Source: Butyricicoccus sp. (GTDB lineage: Bacteria > Bacillota > Clostridia > Oscillospirales > Butyricicoccaceae). Taken from it: 16,842 nucleotides of DNA. The DNA lies in contig JAHHRO010000039.1 in the NCBI GenBank assembly GCA_020025755.1, positions 1 to 16,842 on the forward strand, read 5' to 3'. The notes beneath the pieces were generated by a model, which was not told the origin of the DNA, did no database searches, and saw only the letters and a list, made by a program, of their open reading frames with translations. This document shows positions 1-6,712 of the stretch, in pieces; the stretch's first letter is position 1, and each line of letters begins with the position of its first letter. The translations under genes were made by a program, and so were the position numbers.

Positions 1-187
1 GCACGAGGGCCGAAATCTGTCAATGACAAACTTGTTTTCCGCACAGAAAGCAAGTTTGACAGGTCAATGGATGCTCCGCATTTTCTGCACGCATAAGATT
101 TTCATTGCTTCGGACTTCATCAGAATCCCGACTCCGCCTTGCTTTTGGGAGCAAGCCTTCCAGCAAATATGTGGATACATCAAATTT
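1..187. other. Non-coding edge, no supported gene
   Basis: I see no convincing gene here. The stretch lies downstream of the minus-strand operon that ends at 188. It holds an 8-bp inverted repeat, CAAACTTG (27-34) and CAAGTTTG (51-58). Outward from these, CTGTCA (17-22) and ACAG (59-62) extend the pairing, with a few extra bases in the left arm. No run of T follows on the minus strand, so I do not call it a terminator. Short open frames cross the stretch on both strands but lack ribosome binding sites. Confidence 0.4.
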
Positions 188-973
188 CTAAAAGCTGCTT
201 TTTATGTGTTTTCCCGCTTCCATACCATTATAGATCGCATCCGCAAGCACACATACCATGCTCTCCGGCGCAACGCCTCCGACCACGGCTGCCATGGGGG
301 TCTCCGGTACAGGATTCTCACGCACATATTTTGTATAGGCTGCGGTCTCACGCGCTAAACGGATGCCCTTGGTGGTATAGATTTCACGGGTTTCTTCTGC
401 AAATCCCAGTTTTCCCTTCTTGTTTTCTACCATTGCACCGCCCATCTCGCGCAGGCTGCGCTGTCCCTCCTGCTGCATCTGCCGCAGGATATTGTTGAGT
501 GCCTCTGCATCCTGCCGTGCTGCCTGATACAGCTCACTGCGCTGCAATGTGCCATCCTCGGGCAACCAGCCAATCATCCGCTGATACAGCAATCCTGCTG
601 CTCCCTGCATCTTTGGACATTCATCTGGAATTGATAACTCTGCCTGCATTTCATCGCCAAAGGAGCGCAGTTTTTTCTTTTCTGCCTGCCGAATGGAGAT
701 CGCACCCATTTGCAGCCAACACACCATATAGGCTCGCACCAGATCCCGTGCCATACCGCCCTGTTCGAGCGCACGCAGGAGGGCGGCTGTAGCCCCCAGA
801 TCGCCGCCGCATGGTATGCTGTCACTGGACACGACCCGATCCCACACGACCAGTCTGCGCAGGCGTGCCGCCGTCGTAGGCCCACGGCTGAAAATCAGCT
901 TCCAAACGAGCCAGATCAGGGCAAGCACCCCGATATTGACCGCGATAATCGCCAAGCCGCTTGCAATCATCAT
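188..973 (-). CDS. Hypothetical protein with N-terminal membrane anchor
   Basis: Protein of 261 aa, function not recognised. One hydrophobic segment lies at about residues 4-27, followed by a basic stretch (FSRG...RLRR), which suggests a single N-terminal anchor with a cytoplasmic soluble part. The rest is helical-looking and charged, with a weak overall resemblance to the cytoplasmic C-terminal part of DUF2207-type membrane proteins. That resemblance is an impression and not a domain call. The start is one of two adjacent ATGs (971-973 and 968-970), three bases past the stop of the dCMP deaminase gene. The only possible ribosome site is a G-rich run inside the last codons of that gene, so translation is probably coupled to it. 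It is the last gene of a three-gene operon. Confidence 0.75.
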   Translation of the reverse strand: MMIASGLAIIAVNIGVLALIWLVWKLIFSRGPTTAARLRRLVVWDRVVSSDSIPCGGDLGATAALLRALEQGGMARDLVRAYMVCWLQMGAISIRQAEKKKLRSFGDEMQAELSIPDECPKMQGAAGLLYQRMIGWLPEDGTLQRSELYQAARQDAEALNNILRQMQQEGQRSLREMGGAMVENKKGKLGFAEETREIYTTKGIRLARETAAYTKYVRENPVPETPMAAVVGGVAPESMVCVLADAIYNGMEAGKHIKSSF

Positions 974-976
974 ACT

Positions 977-1465
977 TTAATACCCCATTTCTCCGGCAAG
1001 TAACTCGTCATAGTCTACCCACTCCTGTACATTGATCGTCTCATATGTATCCATATCACGCCGGATGATGACCTGTGCAATGCCTGCATTGATGATCATA
1101 CGCTTGCACATGGTACAGGAGTTCGCGTCCGGAATGAGTGCTCCGGTTGCCGCTTCCCGTCCCACCAGATAGAGTGTCGCACCCAGCATCTGTTCCCGCG
1201 ATGCGTGAATGATCGCATTCGCCTCGGCATGCACCGAGCGGCAAAATTCATATCGCTCTCCGCGCGGGATCTTCATTTTCTGGCGGATACAGGTTCCAAG
1301 ATCGATGCAGTTTGCACGACCGCGTGGTGCACCCACATATCCTGTAGATACAATAACATCATTTTTCACGATCACCGCACCATAATTGCGCCGCAGGCAG
1401 GTTCCGCGCTCGCGGGCAACATCTGCCATATCCAGATAATAATTGTGTTTATCTCTGCGATTCAT
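977..1465 (-). CDS. dCMP deaminase (ComEB/deoxycytidylate deaminase family)
   Basis: Zinc enzyme of 162 aa in the cytidine/deoxycytidylate deaminase fold. The family converts dCMP to dUMP, which feeds thymidylate synthesis in the cytoplasm. The active-site motif HAEANAI is at residues 79-85: His79 binds zinc and Glu81 is the proton shuttle. The second zinc pair is C117 and C120 in SCTMCKRMIINAG, where the usual PCxxC proline is replaced by serine. Cys23 in ERGTCLRR matches the extra Cys region seen in dCMP-type deaminases. Length is normal for the family. The start has a clear site (GGAGA, 7-base spacing). Its ATG overlaps the stop of the upstream ABC gene as ATGA (1462-1465), so the two are translationally coupled. 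ComEB of Bacillus is a homologue, but no competence genes are visible here. Confidence 0.93.
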   Translation of the reverse strand: MNRRDKHNYYLDMADVARERGTCLRRNYGAVIVKNDVIVSTGYVGAPRGRANCIDLGTCIRQKMKIPRGERYEFCRSVHAEANAIIHASREQMLGATLYLVGREAATGALIPDANSCTMCKRMIINAGIAQVIIRRDMDTYETINVQEWVDYDELLAGEMGY

Positions 1466-2136
1466 AGGTCGTTCTCCTTTTCTGTGCGCAGCTTTCCCTG
1501 CCGCATCAAAATTCGTTTTTGCGCACGGCGTGCCGCCTGCTGGTCATGGGTGATCCACACGATCGTGCGCCCCTGTGCATGCAGCCGGTCAAACAATTCC
1601 AAAATTTCATGTGCCGCCTGCGGATCGAGATTTCCCGTTGGTTCATCCGCTAAAATCAGGGTGGGATCGGTACACAGGGCGCGTGCGATCGCAACACGCT
1701 GCTGCTGTCCGCCTGAAAGCATATTGGGGGTATGATAGAGCCGTGCCCCCAACCCCACCATGCACAGCATATCGGCGGCGCGGTCAAGCCGTTTGGCGCG
1801 CGGCACACCGCGGAACGCAAGGGGCAGGGCTGCATTTTCCAGCGCACTCATATTCGGAACCAGACTGAAATTCTGGAATACAAACCCGATATGTGCGCGG
1901 CTGAGTTCCGCTCTTGCGCGAGCGGATAGCTTGCTTGTCCGCTCGCCGCACAGCCAGTATTCTCCACTCGTTGGACGGTCGAGCAATCCCAAAAGGTGCA
2001 TGAGCGTAGACTTCCCTGAACCGGACGCGCCCAGAATGGCGGTATAGCTTCCGGTCTCAATGGACAGGCTTACACCGTCCACTGCACGCACACCGCCGTT
2101 CTCATATATTTTACAGACATTTTCCATGCGAATCAA
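1462..2136 (-). CDS. ABC transporter ATP-binding protein (LolD/MacB type)
   Basis: ATPase subunit of about 224 aa. Counted from the chosen start: Walker A GASGSGKS 36-43, Q-loop Q88, signature LSGGQQQR 140-147, Walker B ILADEP 161-166 and H-loop His197. LADEPTGNLD and LMHLLGLLDRPTSG are typical of the LolD/MacB/FtsE-like branch that works with FtsX-type permeases in extrusion or envelope processes. Start choice: a strong GGGAGGG lies 9 bases before a TTG at 2134-2136, giving MIRMENVCKIY, the usual beginning for this family. An ATG at 2164-2166 has no ribosome site, and the ATG at 2125-2127 lies too far from the GGGAGGG. It is the first gene of the operon. No permease is adjacent, so the partner must be encoded elsewhere or be the 261-aa membrane protein, which does not resemble a permease. 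Confidence 0.92.
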   Translation of the reverse strand: MIRMENVCKIYENGGVRAVDGVSLSIETGSYTAILGASGSGKSTLMHLLGLLDRPTSGEYWLCGERTSKLSARARAELSRAHIGFVFQNFSLVPNMSALENAALPLAFRGVPRAKRLDRAADMLCMVGLGARLYHTPNMLSGGQQQRVAIARALCTDPTLILADEPTGNLDPQAAHEILELFDRLHAQGRTIVWITHDQQAARRAQKRILMRQGKLRTEKENDL

Positions 2137-2243
2137 GTCAAAATCCCTCCCTTGCCTATTTATCATGACACCAAAACTGCTTGGCTATGCGAAGGAGTTT
2201 CTTTTTCTTCCATTGCGCAATCGTGGAAACTTCGATACTGCTA

Positions 2244-2252
2244 TGCTACAAT
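2244..2252 (+). promoter_or_regulatory. Extended -10 promoter for the CxxC membrane protein gene
   Basis: TGC-TACAAT (TG at 2244-2245, TACAAT 2247-2252) fits an extended -10. No good -35 is seen at 17 bp (TGGAAA, 2224-2229). It lies about 60 bases before the start codon at 2314, in the gap between divergent genes. Confidence 0.45.
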
Positions 2253-2313
2253 AAAAATAAAGGCATACAAAATATATCGTTTGGAATATATGAAAAGCTC
2301 GGGGGAGAAATCT

Positions 2314-2862
2314 ATGAAACGCATCACCGACGATCTCGCAGCATGGACGGCGCGGCAAGTGCACAACACTGTCCCTTTTCCATACACATTTCCGCAAATA
2401 CCGCCATTTTTCCGCCATCGCTGTCTGTTTTTCAAGGCACTGACTCTGTTGGAACGCGGCTGTATGATCCTGCTTATGCTCCTGATCTCCGTGACAGGTA
2501 TCCGCATGCTGATCAAAATAGAAATATCCCATCGCGCCGAACAGAATACTTTGTTTTTTATGGTTCTCTCTCTGGCATTGTGGGAACTGTTCCGCCTGCT
2601 ACGCCATACACCAAAACAGTTCTGGCACTGTCCCCATTGCAAAACGCCATTCCCCTATTATGCGCCGCCGCTCCGCGGCACAGATGAACTCAAAGAATTT
2701 GATTGTTTGCAGGAACTGGAACGGCTTCACATCCCGTATTTTCGACCCAAATGCTGTCCGCTGGTCATCCCGTCGATATGTCCCGTATGCAAAGCTAAAT
2801 TTTTTAAACCGAAACATACATCTTCTGTCACAATCGCAAAAGACAAAAGAGCAGAAAACTGA
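2314..2862 (+). CDS. Small membrane protein with two CxxC pairs
   Basis: Protein of about 182 aa, family not recognised. The start ATG at 2314 follows GGGGGAG by 6 bases. An open frame reaches back to 2152 but lacks a ribosome site and would overlap the divergent ABC gene. Two hydrophobic segments (around LLERGCMILLMLLISVTGIRML and NTLFFMVLSLALWELF) predict a short membrane hairpin. They are followed by a soluble part with CPHC and CPVC some 45 residues apart, with basic and aromatic residues after each, which reads as a split zinc ribbon. An extra Cys pair (KCC) lies just before CPVC. Role unknown; membrane-tethered zinc-binding or redox-sensing are only guesses. Its last codons overlap the terminator of the convergent gene. 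Confidence 0.75.
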   Translation: MKRITDDLAAWTARQVHNTVPFPYTFPQIPPFFRHRCLFFKALTLLERGCMILLMLLISVTGIRMLIKIEISHRAEQNTLFFMVLSLALWELFRLLRHTPKQFWHCPHCKTPFPYYAPPLRGTDELKEFDCLQELERLHIPYFRPKCCPLVIPSICPVCKAKFFKPKHTSSVTIAKDKRAEN

Positions 2863-2876
2863 AGGTTTCCTGCTCT
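2838..2876 (-). terminator. Intrinsic terminator of the WYL/GyrI-zinc-ribbon unit
   Basis: On the minus strand AGAGCAG (2876-2870) pairs with CTGCTCT (2854-2848). The stem extends inward with one mismatch to a 3-4 base loop, and a T-rich tail (TTTGTCTTTT) follows. On the plus strand no T tract follows. The hairpin overlaps the last codons of the convergent gene ending at 2862. Confidence 0.75.
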
Positions 2877-2899
2877 CGAGGCTGCCGAAAAGATCTTTC

Positions 2900-3574
2900 C
2901 TATTTCATCCAACGCTTGAGTGTGGCAAAATAGGGCATCATCTGTTTTCTTGCCGTATCTCGATCCATACCAGCTGCCGGACCATACTGCAAGCAAAATT
3001 CAACCATTTCTTCCATCGTGCATTCCTGCACGAACGCACCATCCTTTCTGCAATAGCAGCAGTAATCCTTACTCGGTGTGCCACCCTGCTCCGTTCCATA
3101 CTGTTCCGGAAGCGTCATAGGCATTCCGCACGACTGACACATTTGCCCCAGCGCAACATAAATATAGGCTTCTCCCTGCCCTGCGGCATCACAGCATAGA
3201 TATTCCTCAAAATCCACGGTATACACACGCGGCAGCTCCATCTTCCAGATCTCCTGCCATGCCTGATATATGCCAGTATGTACATCTCCCTGAAAGTGAA
3301 ACCTTGCATACGTCCCTGCTGGGATGGTCACGCAGACTTCGTTTGATACACAGGCTGTACCCTCTGTTCCAACGACCGCAAGATAGCTGCCATCTTGCCA
3401 CTGGTAGTCCGTGTAAATCCCATAGTATGTTTTTTGCTCCGGCTGATTCTCTCGCATCTGCTTCCAGAGCGCACCGATCTTTTGCTCGCAATCGGGCGCG
3501 TCATTTGCCGTGCGCACACCGATTCCCACGATCTTTCGTTCTGGCAGGGTCACAACTTCATACTTCATTTTCAT
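2900..3574 (-). CDS. GyrI-like effector-binding domain protein with C-terminal zinc ribbon
   Basis: Protein of about 224 aa with two parts. Residues 1-141 (KYEVVTLPERKIVGIGVRT... GTYARFHFQGD...) match the GyrI-like/AraC effector-binding fold, which binds small, often drug-like, molecules. Residues 146-224 match the putative zinc-ribbon family written from memory as PF12674: CQSCGMPM, then YCCYC, then CTMEEMVEFC and a PYFATLKRW ending, with C146/C149 and C172/C175 the likely zinc ligands. Start: ATG 3572-3574 has AAAGG four bases upstream. A second ATG (3566-3568) has 10-base spacing and is equally possible. A TTG further upstream at 3616 is unlikely. It follows the WYL regulator gene by 48 bp on the same strand. 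Probable role: small-molecule sensing or sequestration, possibly in concert with that regulator (inference). Confidence 0.88.
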   Translation of the reverse strand: MKMKYEVVTLPERKIVGIGVRTANDAPDCEQKIGALWKQMRENQPEQKTYYGIYTDYQWQDGSYLAVVGTEGTACVSNEVCVTIPAGTYARFHFQGDVHTGIYQAWQEIWKMELPRVYTVDFEEYLCCDAAGQGEAYIYVALGQMCQSCGMPMTLPEQYGTEQGGTPSKDYCCYCRKDGAFVQECTMEEMVEFCLQYGPAAGMDRDTARKQMMPYFATLKRWMK

Positions 3575-3611
3575 GCATCCTTTCTGTTCTTTGGATGCAT
3601 CCAGTATAGCA
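3573..3611 (-). promoter_or_regulatory. Promoter and palindromic operator/leader hairpin of the GyrI-zinc-ribbon gene
   Basis: On the minus strand, TGC-TATACT (3611-3603) is an extended -10. It is followed at once by the perfect 10-bp palindrome GGATGCATCC (3602-3593), which would cover the transcription start. The half GGATGCAT recurs at 3580-3573, so the transcript can fold ATGCATCC against GGATGCAT around a 12-base loop. That stem takes in the end of the ribosome site and the first two bases of the ATG at 3574. The palindrome could be a repressor operator, perhaps for the adjacent WYL regulator, and the hairpin could limit translation. Confidence 0.45.
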
Positions 3612-3622
3612 ATCAAATCCGG

Positions 3623-4543
3623 TCATCCTATGTCCGGATTTTTATATTGCTCTGCGATCTTCTGTGTTTCCTGCAAAATCCATGCCCGAAGCGATTCCGG
3701 CTCTAACACCTCTGCCATACCACCATACGACAGTACATAATATCTGCCCCAAATACCCGTCGCCCACTCCGTGCGCACCAACAAACTGCCATCCGGTTCT
3801 CTTGTGATCTCATCGAACTGAAATTCATCATACACCCGATACGCCGCCTCTGCCGAAAAGCGGATCACAATCGATACCATATCCGATGCCGATTCCATAT
3901 AGTCTGGAAGCGGTGGCAGGGCACGATGCGGCACAAAGACGTCCTCGCAGATCTCTACCTGCCCCATCCGCGACAGCTTGAATGTCCGAAACTCCTGCCG
4001 TATGCGGCAAAATGCCTGCACATACCAATCCTGTCCCCGAAAACACAGGCGCACCGGTTCAATCTCCCGCTCGGAAAACCCACTTTCCGCCGCATAATAT
4101 GAAATATACAGCACCCTGCATTGGAGGATCGCCTGCCGGATGACAGCAAAGCGTGTCCGGTTCTCTGCGCGGTCTCCCCATGCTGAAAAATCGGTGTGAA
4201 TCCAATCTCTGTTCTCTGCGCGTCCAAACAGTCCGGATACTTCTTCCAGCAGTGCTTTCCCCTCTGGGATACCGGCTGCATTCAGGCTCTGTAAACCGCA
4301 CAGGATCTCATCCTGCTGCTGCTTGGAGAGCAGGGCGCGATCCAACACGAACTGCGGCATCAGATGTACCCCACCCGTTCGTCCCTGTGTTGTGTAGATC
4401 GGGATGCCTGCGGCAGAGAGTGCATCCACATCGCGCCGGATTGTGCGCTCAGATACCTCCAGCTTTTGTGCCAATTTTGAAACTGTCCAGTCCTCCCCAC
4501 CTAAGAGGAGATGAACCATACGGAATAGTCGTCCATTGTGCAT
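3623..4543 (-). CDS. WYL-domain HTH transcriptional regulator (YafY type)
   Basis: Protein of 306 aa, full length for this family. An N-terminal winged HTH of the DeoR/HTH_11 type lies at about residues 18-60 (WTVSKLAQKLEVSERTIRRDVDALSAAGIPIY...GRTGGV). A middle WYL domain (VLYISYY...REIEPVRLCFRGQDWYVQAFCR...FKLSRM) and a C-terminal WCX-like extension (VVIRFSAEAAYRV-type region, ending in EVLEPESLRAWI) follow. WYL domains bind ligands such as nucleic acids or nucleotides in characterised members, and most act as one-component repressors. Start ATG 4541-4543 has GGGGG with 8-base spacing. It precedes the GyrI/zinc-ribbon gene, a common pairing in Clostridia, and probably controls it and itself (inference). 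Confidence 0.92.
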   Translation of the reverse strand: MHNGRLFRMVHLLLGGEDWTVSKLAQKLEVSERTIRRDVDALSAAGIPIYTTQGRTGGVHLMPQFVLDRALLSKQQQDEILCGLQSLNAAGIPEGKALLEEVSGLFGRAENRDWIHTDFSAWGDRAENRTRFAVIRQAILQCRVLYISYYAAESGFSEREIEPVRLCFRGQDWYVQAFCRIRQEFRTFKLSRMGQVEICEDVFVPHRALPPLPDYMESASDMVSIVIRFSAEAAYRVYDEFQFDEITREPDGSLLVRTEWATGIWGRYYVLSYGGMAEVLEPESLRAWILQETQKIAEQYKNPDIG

Positions 4544-4876
4544 AAAACCATCCCCCTTTTCTATCGGTATCTTATCATATTTCTCTGAATCTTTCCAGTT
4601 TGCCGCGGAAATCGGCCCAAACCCTTGCTATATTTTACATTCTCTTTACAATATTCCTGCGTGATTTTTCATAGATTTTGCATTTGCATCCTTTGTAAAG
4701 AATCTACACCCGTTTTCCTCTCTCGCTTTACAAAGGATTCACGCGCCGCTGCTAGTAGATTTTGCATATCGCCTGTATACTGGGAGTCGTTCTGAAATAC
4801 GATCGAATTTATCGAGAGGGGCGGGAGCCGAACGGTCGGTTCTGGACTGTCCCTGACAAAAGGAGAATTTGAAATC
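4544..4876 (+). promoter_or_regulatory. pst operon control region with PhoP-box-like repeats
   Basis: This 333-bp gap holds no gene. TTTACA occurs at 4634-4639 and 4645-4650, an 11-bp repeat period, as in PhoP boxes of Gram-positive bacteria. A second pair on the same period is TTTACA 4727-4732 and TTCACG 4738-4743. A perfect 13-bp inverted repeat joins 4688-4700 and 4726-4738 (core CTTTGTAAAG / CTTTACAAAG). The 12-mer TAGATTTTGCAT occurs directly at 4672-4683 and 4756-4767. A likely -10 is TATACT 4776-4781, with no recognisable -35 at 17 bp, as expected for an activator-dependent promoter. The leader to 4876 is about 90 bases. The ribosome site AGGAG (4861-4865) is 11 bases from the ATG. Confidence 0.65.
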
Positions 4877-5728
4877 ATGAAAATCAAACGTGCACTTACT
4901 TTCCTGACTGCCTGCACTCTGGCAACCACCCTTGTCGCTTGCGGCAGCACACCGGATGCAAACACTACAGATGCAGGCGCGGATGCGTCTTCCCTGAGTG
5001 GTTCTGTTTCGCTGGGCGGTTCTACCAGCGTAGAAAAGGTGATCGGCGCACTGAGCGAGTCCTTTATGGAAGCCAATCCCTCTGTAGATGTCTCCTATAG
5101 CCCAACTGGTTCTGGTGCCGGTATCACCGGTGCTGCCGAAGGTACATTGGATCTCGGTCTTTCCAGCCGTGCCCTCAAGGACGAGGAGACTGCCAAGGGA
5201 CTGACCGCTACCACCTTTGCACTGGACGGCATCGCAATCGTAGTCAATCTGGAAAATCCGGTTGCTGATCTTTCACTGGAACAGATCAAGGGTCTGGCAG
5301 ATGGCACCATCACCAACTGGAAAGAAGTCGGCGGCAACGATGCTCCCGTTGTTCTCATCGGGCGCGAAGCAGGCTCCGGTACGCGCGACGGCTTCGAGAG
5401 CATCGTTGATGTCAAGGATCAATGCAAATATGAGCAGGAGCTGACCAGCACCGGCGCAGTGATCGCAGGCGTCGCTGCAAACCCAAATGCATTCGGCTAT
5501 GCTTCCCTTGCATCGGTCGATGAAACGATCAAGGCTGTAACCGTAGATGGGGTCGCTGCAACGGAAGAAACCGTACAGGATGGCTCCTACCAGATCCAGC
5601 GTCCATTCGTACTTGTTACCAAGAAGGATGCCCAGCTGAGCGCACCTGCACAGGCATTTTTGGACTATGCAGTAAGTGATGCTGCCGATGATCTCATCGC
5701 ACAGGCTGGCGCAGTACCTATGAAGTAA
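4877..5728 (+). CDS. pstS: Phosphate ABC transporter substrate-binding lipoprotein PstS
   Basis: Protein of 283 aa that binds orthophosphate outside the membrane and hands it to PstCA. The N-terminus has a lipoprotein signal peptide: basic MKIKR, a hydrophobic core, and lipobox LVAC with Cys22 as the lipidated residue. A low-complexity linker follows (STPDANTTDAGADASS). Family motifs: GGSTSVEK 48-55, SPTGSGAGI 76-84, LGLSSR 94-99 and IGREAGSGTRDGF 162-174, which together form the phosphate site. The length fits the short clostridial PstS type. It is the first gene of pstSCAB-phoU. A stem-loop sits between it and pstC and probably raises its share of the mRNA. Confidence 0.97.
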   Translation: MKIKRALTFLTACTLATTLVACGSTPDANTTDAGADASSLSGSVSLGGSTSVEKVIGALSESFMEANPSVDVSYSPTGSGAGITGAAEGTLDLGLSSRALKDEETAKGLTATTFALDGIAIVVNLENPVADLSLEQIKGLADGTITNWKEVGGNDAPVVLIGREAGSGTRDGFESIVDVKDQCKYEQELTSTGAVIAGVAANPNAFGYASLASVDETIKAVTVDGVAATEETVQDGSYQIQRPFVLVTKKDAQLSAPAQAFLDYAVSDAADDLIAQAGAVPMK

Positions 5729-5753
5729 TTCCCCCTTTTTATTTTCCCCCTAT

Positions 5754-5795
5754 GGAGCGGGAGCTATGATATCTCATGGCTCCCGTCCGTTTTGT
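5754..5795 (+). terminator. Intercistronic stem-loop between pstS and pstC (partial terminator/mRNA stabiliser)
   Basis: GGGAGCTATGA (5759-5769) pairs with TCATGGCTCCC (5774-5784), 11 bp with one T-G wobble and a TATC loop. C5758-G5785 extends it. GTCCGTTTTGTAT follows. The T tract is short, so read-through to pstC is expected. The usual meaning of such a stem after a binding-protein gene is differential expression. Confidence 0.7.
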
Positions 5796-5836
5796 ATGTT
5801 GCAATCGATCTTCTCAACCGTTATAAAGGAGCGGCT

Positions 5837-6712
5837 ATGAAAACAAAAAACATCATCGAGCGTCTGATGAGCCGTGTGTTCTTCTTCTGCGGTATGGTTT
5901 CTATTGCTGCAGTCCTGCTCATCACAGTCTATATGATCATCGCGGGTCTCCCTGCGATTGTGGAGGTCGGTCCGATCGACTTCCTCTTTGGCACAGTATG
6001 GAAATCCACCGCAGCAGAGCCGCAGTTTGGTATCCTACCATTCATCCTCACCAGTATCTGGGGCACTTTGGGTGCTGTCCTGATCGGCGTTCCCATTGGC
6101 GTATGTACCGCGATCTTCCTCTCCAAACTTGCACCCCCCAAGCTTGCTGCGGTGGTGCATCCTGCGGTGGAGCTGCTCGCCGGTATCCCCAGTGTCGTAT
6201 ATGGTCTGATCGGTATGATGGTACTGGTACCAGGCGTTATGGATCTTTTCCATCTCAAAAGCGGCAGTACCTTGTTCACCGCCATTCTCGTCCTTGCCAT
6301 TATGATCCTGCCCGGCATCATCTCGGTCAGCGAAACGGCACTGCGCGCCGTGCCGCGTGAATATGAGGAAGCCAGCCTTGGACTGGGCGCAACATGGATC
6401 GAAACTGTTTGCAAGGTCAGTGTTCCTGCTGCACGCAGCGGCATTACCGCCGGCATCGTACTCGGTGTCGGTCGTGCAATCGGTGAGGCGATGGCAATTA
6501 TGATGGTTGCCGGAAATGTCCCCAATATGCCCGGACTTTTCAAGAGCGTTCGCTTCCTGACCACTGCCGTTGCCAGTGAAATGAGCTATGCTGCGGACGG
6601 CAGCTTGCAGAAGCAGGCACTGTTCAGCATTGGGCTTATCCTGTTCCTGTTCATCCTGTCCATCAACTTGCTCCTGAACCACTTCCTCAAAAAAGGAGAT
6701 ACCACAAAATGA
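5837..6712 (+). CDS. pstC: Phosphate ABC transporter permease PstC
   Basis: Membrane permease of about 291 aa that forms the phosphate channel with PstA. Six hydrophobic helices can be seen. The first is near residues 15-38, and the EAA cytoplasmic loop that docks PstB is REYEEASLGLGATWIETVCKVSVPAARSGI. ELLAGIPSVVYGLIG is a PstC/PstA hallmark. The start ATG 5837 follows AAAGGAG by 5 bases. An in-frame TTG at 5792 is possible, but it lies in the stem-loop tail and lacks a site. The 3' end overlaps pstA by 4 bp (ATGA 6709-6712), so the permease pair is translationally coupled. Confidence 0.96.
   Translation: MKTKNIIERLMSRVFFFCGMVSIAAVLLITVYMIIAGLPAIVEVGPIDFLFGTVWKSTAAEPQFGILPFILTSIWGTLGAVLIGVPIGVCTAIFLSKLAPPKLAAVVHPAVELLAGIPSVVYGLIGMMVLVPGVMDLFHLKSGSTLFTAILVLAIMILPGIISVSETALRAVPREYEEASLGLGATWIETVCKVSVPAARSGITAGIVLGVGRAIGEAMAIMMVAGNVPNMPGLFKSVRFLTTAVASEMSYAADGSLQKQALFSIGLILFLFILSINLLLNHFLKKGDTTK

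Noticed and set aside
27..58. Inverted repeat CAAACTTG/CAAGTTTG as terminator of the first operon
   Set aside because: No T tract follows on the minus strand, and it lies more than 100 bases past the last gene.
2152..2313. Longer N-terminus for the CxxC membrane protein
   Set aside because: It would overlap the divergent ABC gene start and lacks a ribosome site. GGGGGAG at 2301-2307 supports the ATG at 2314.
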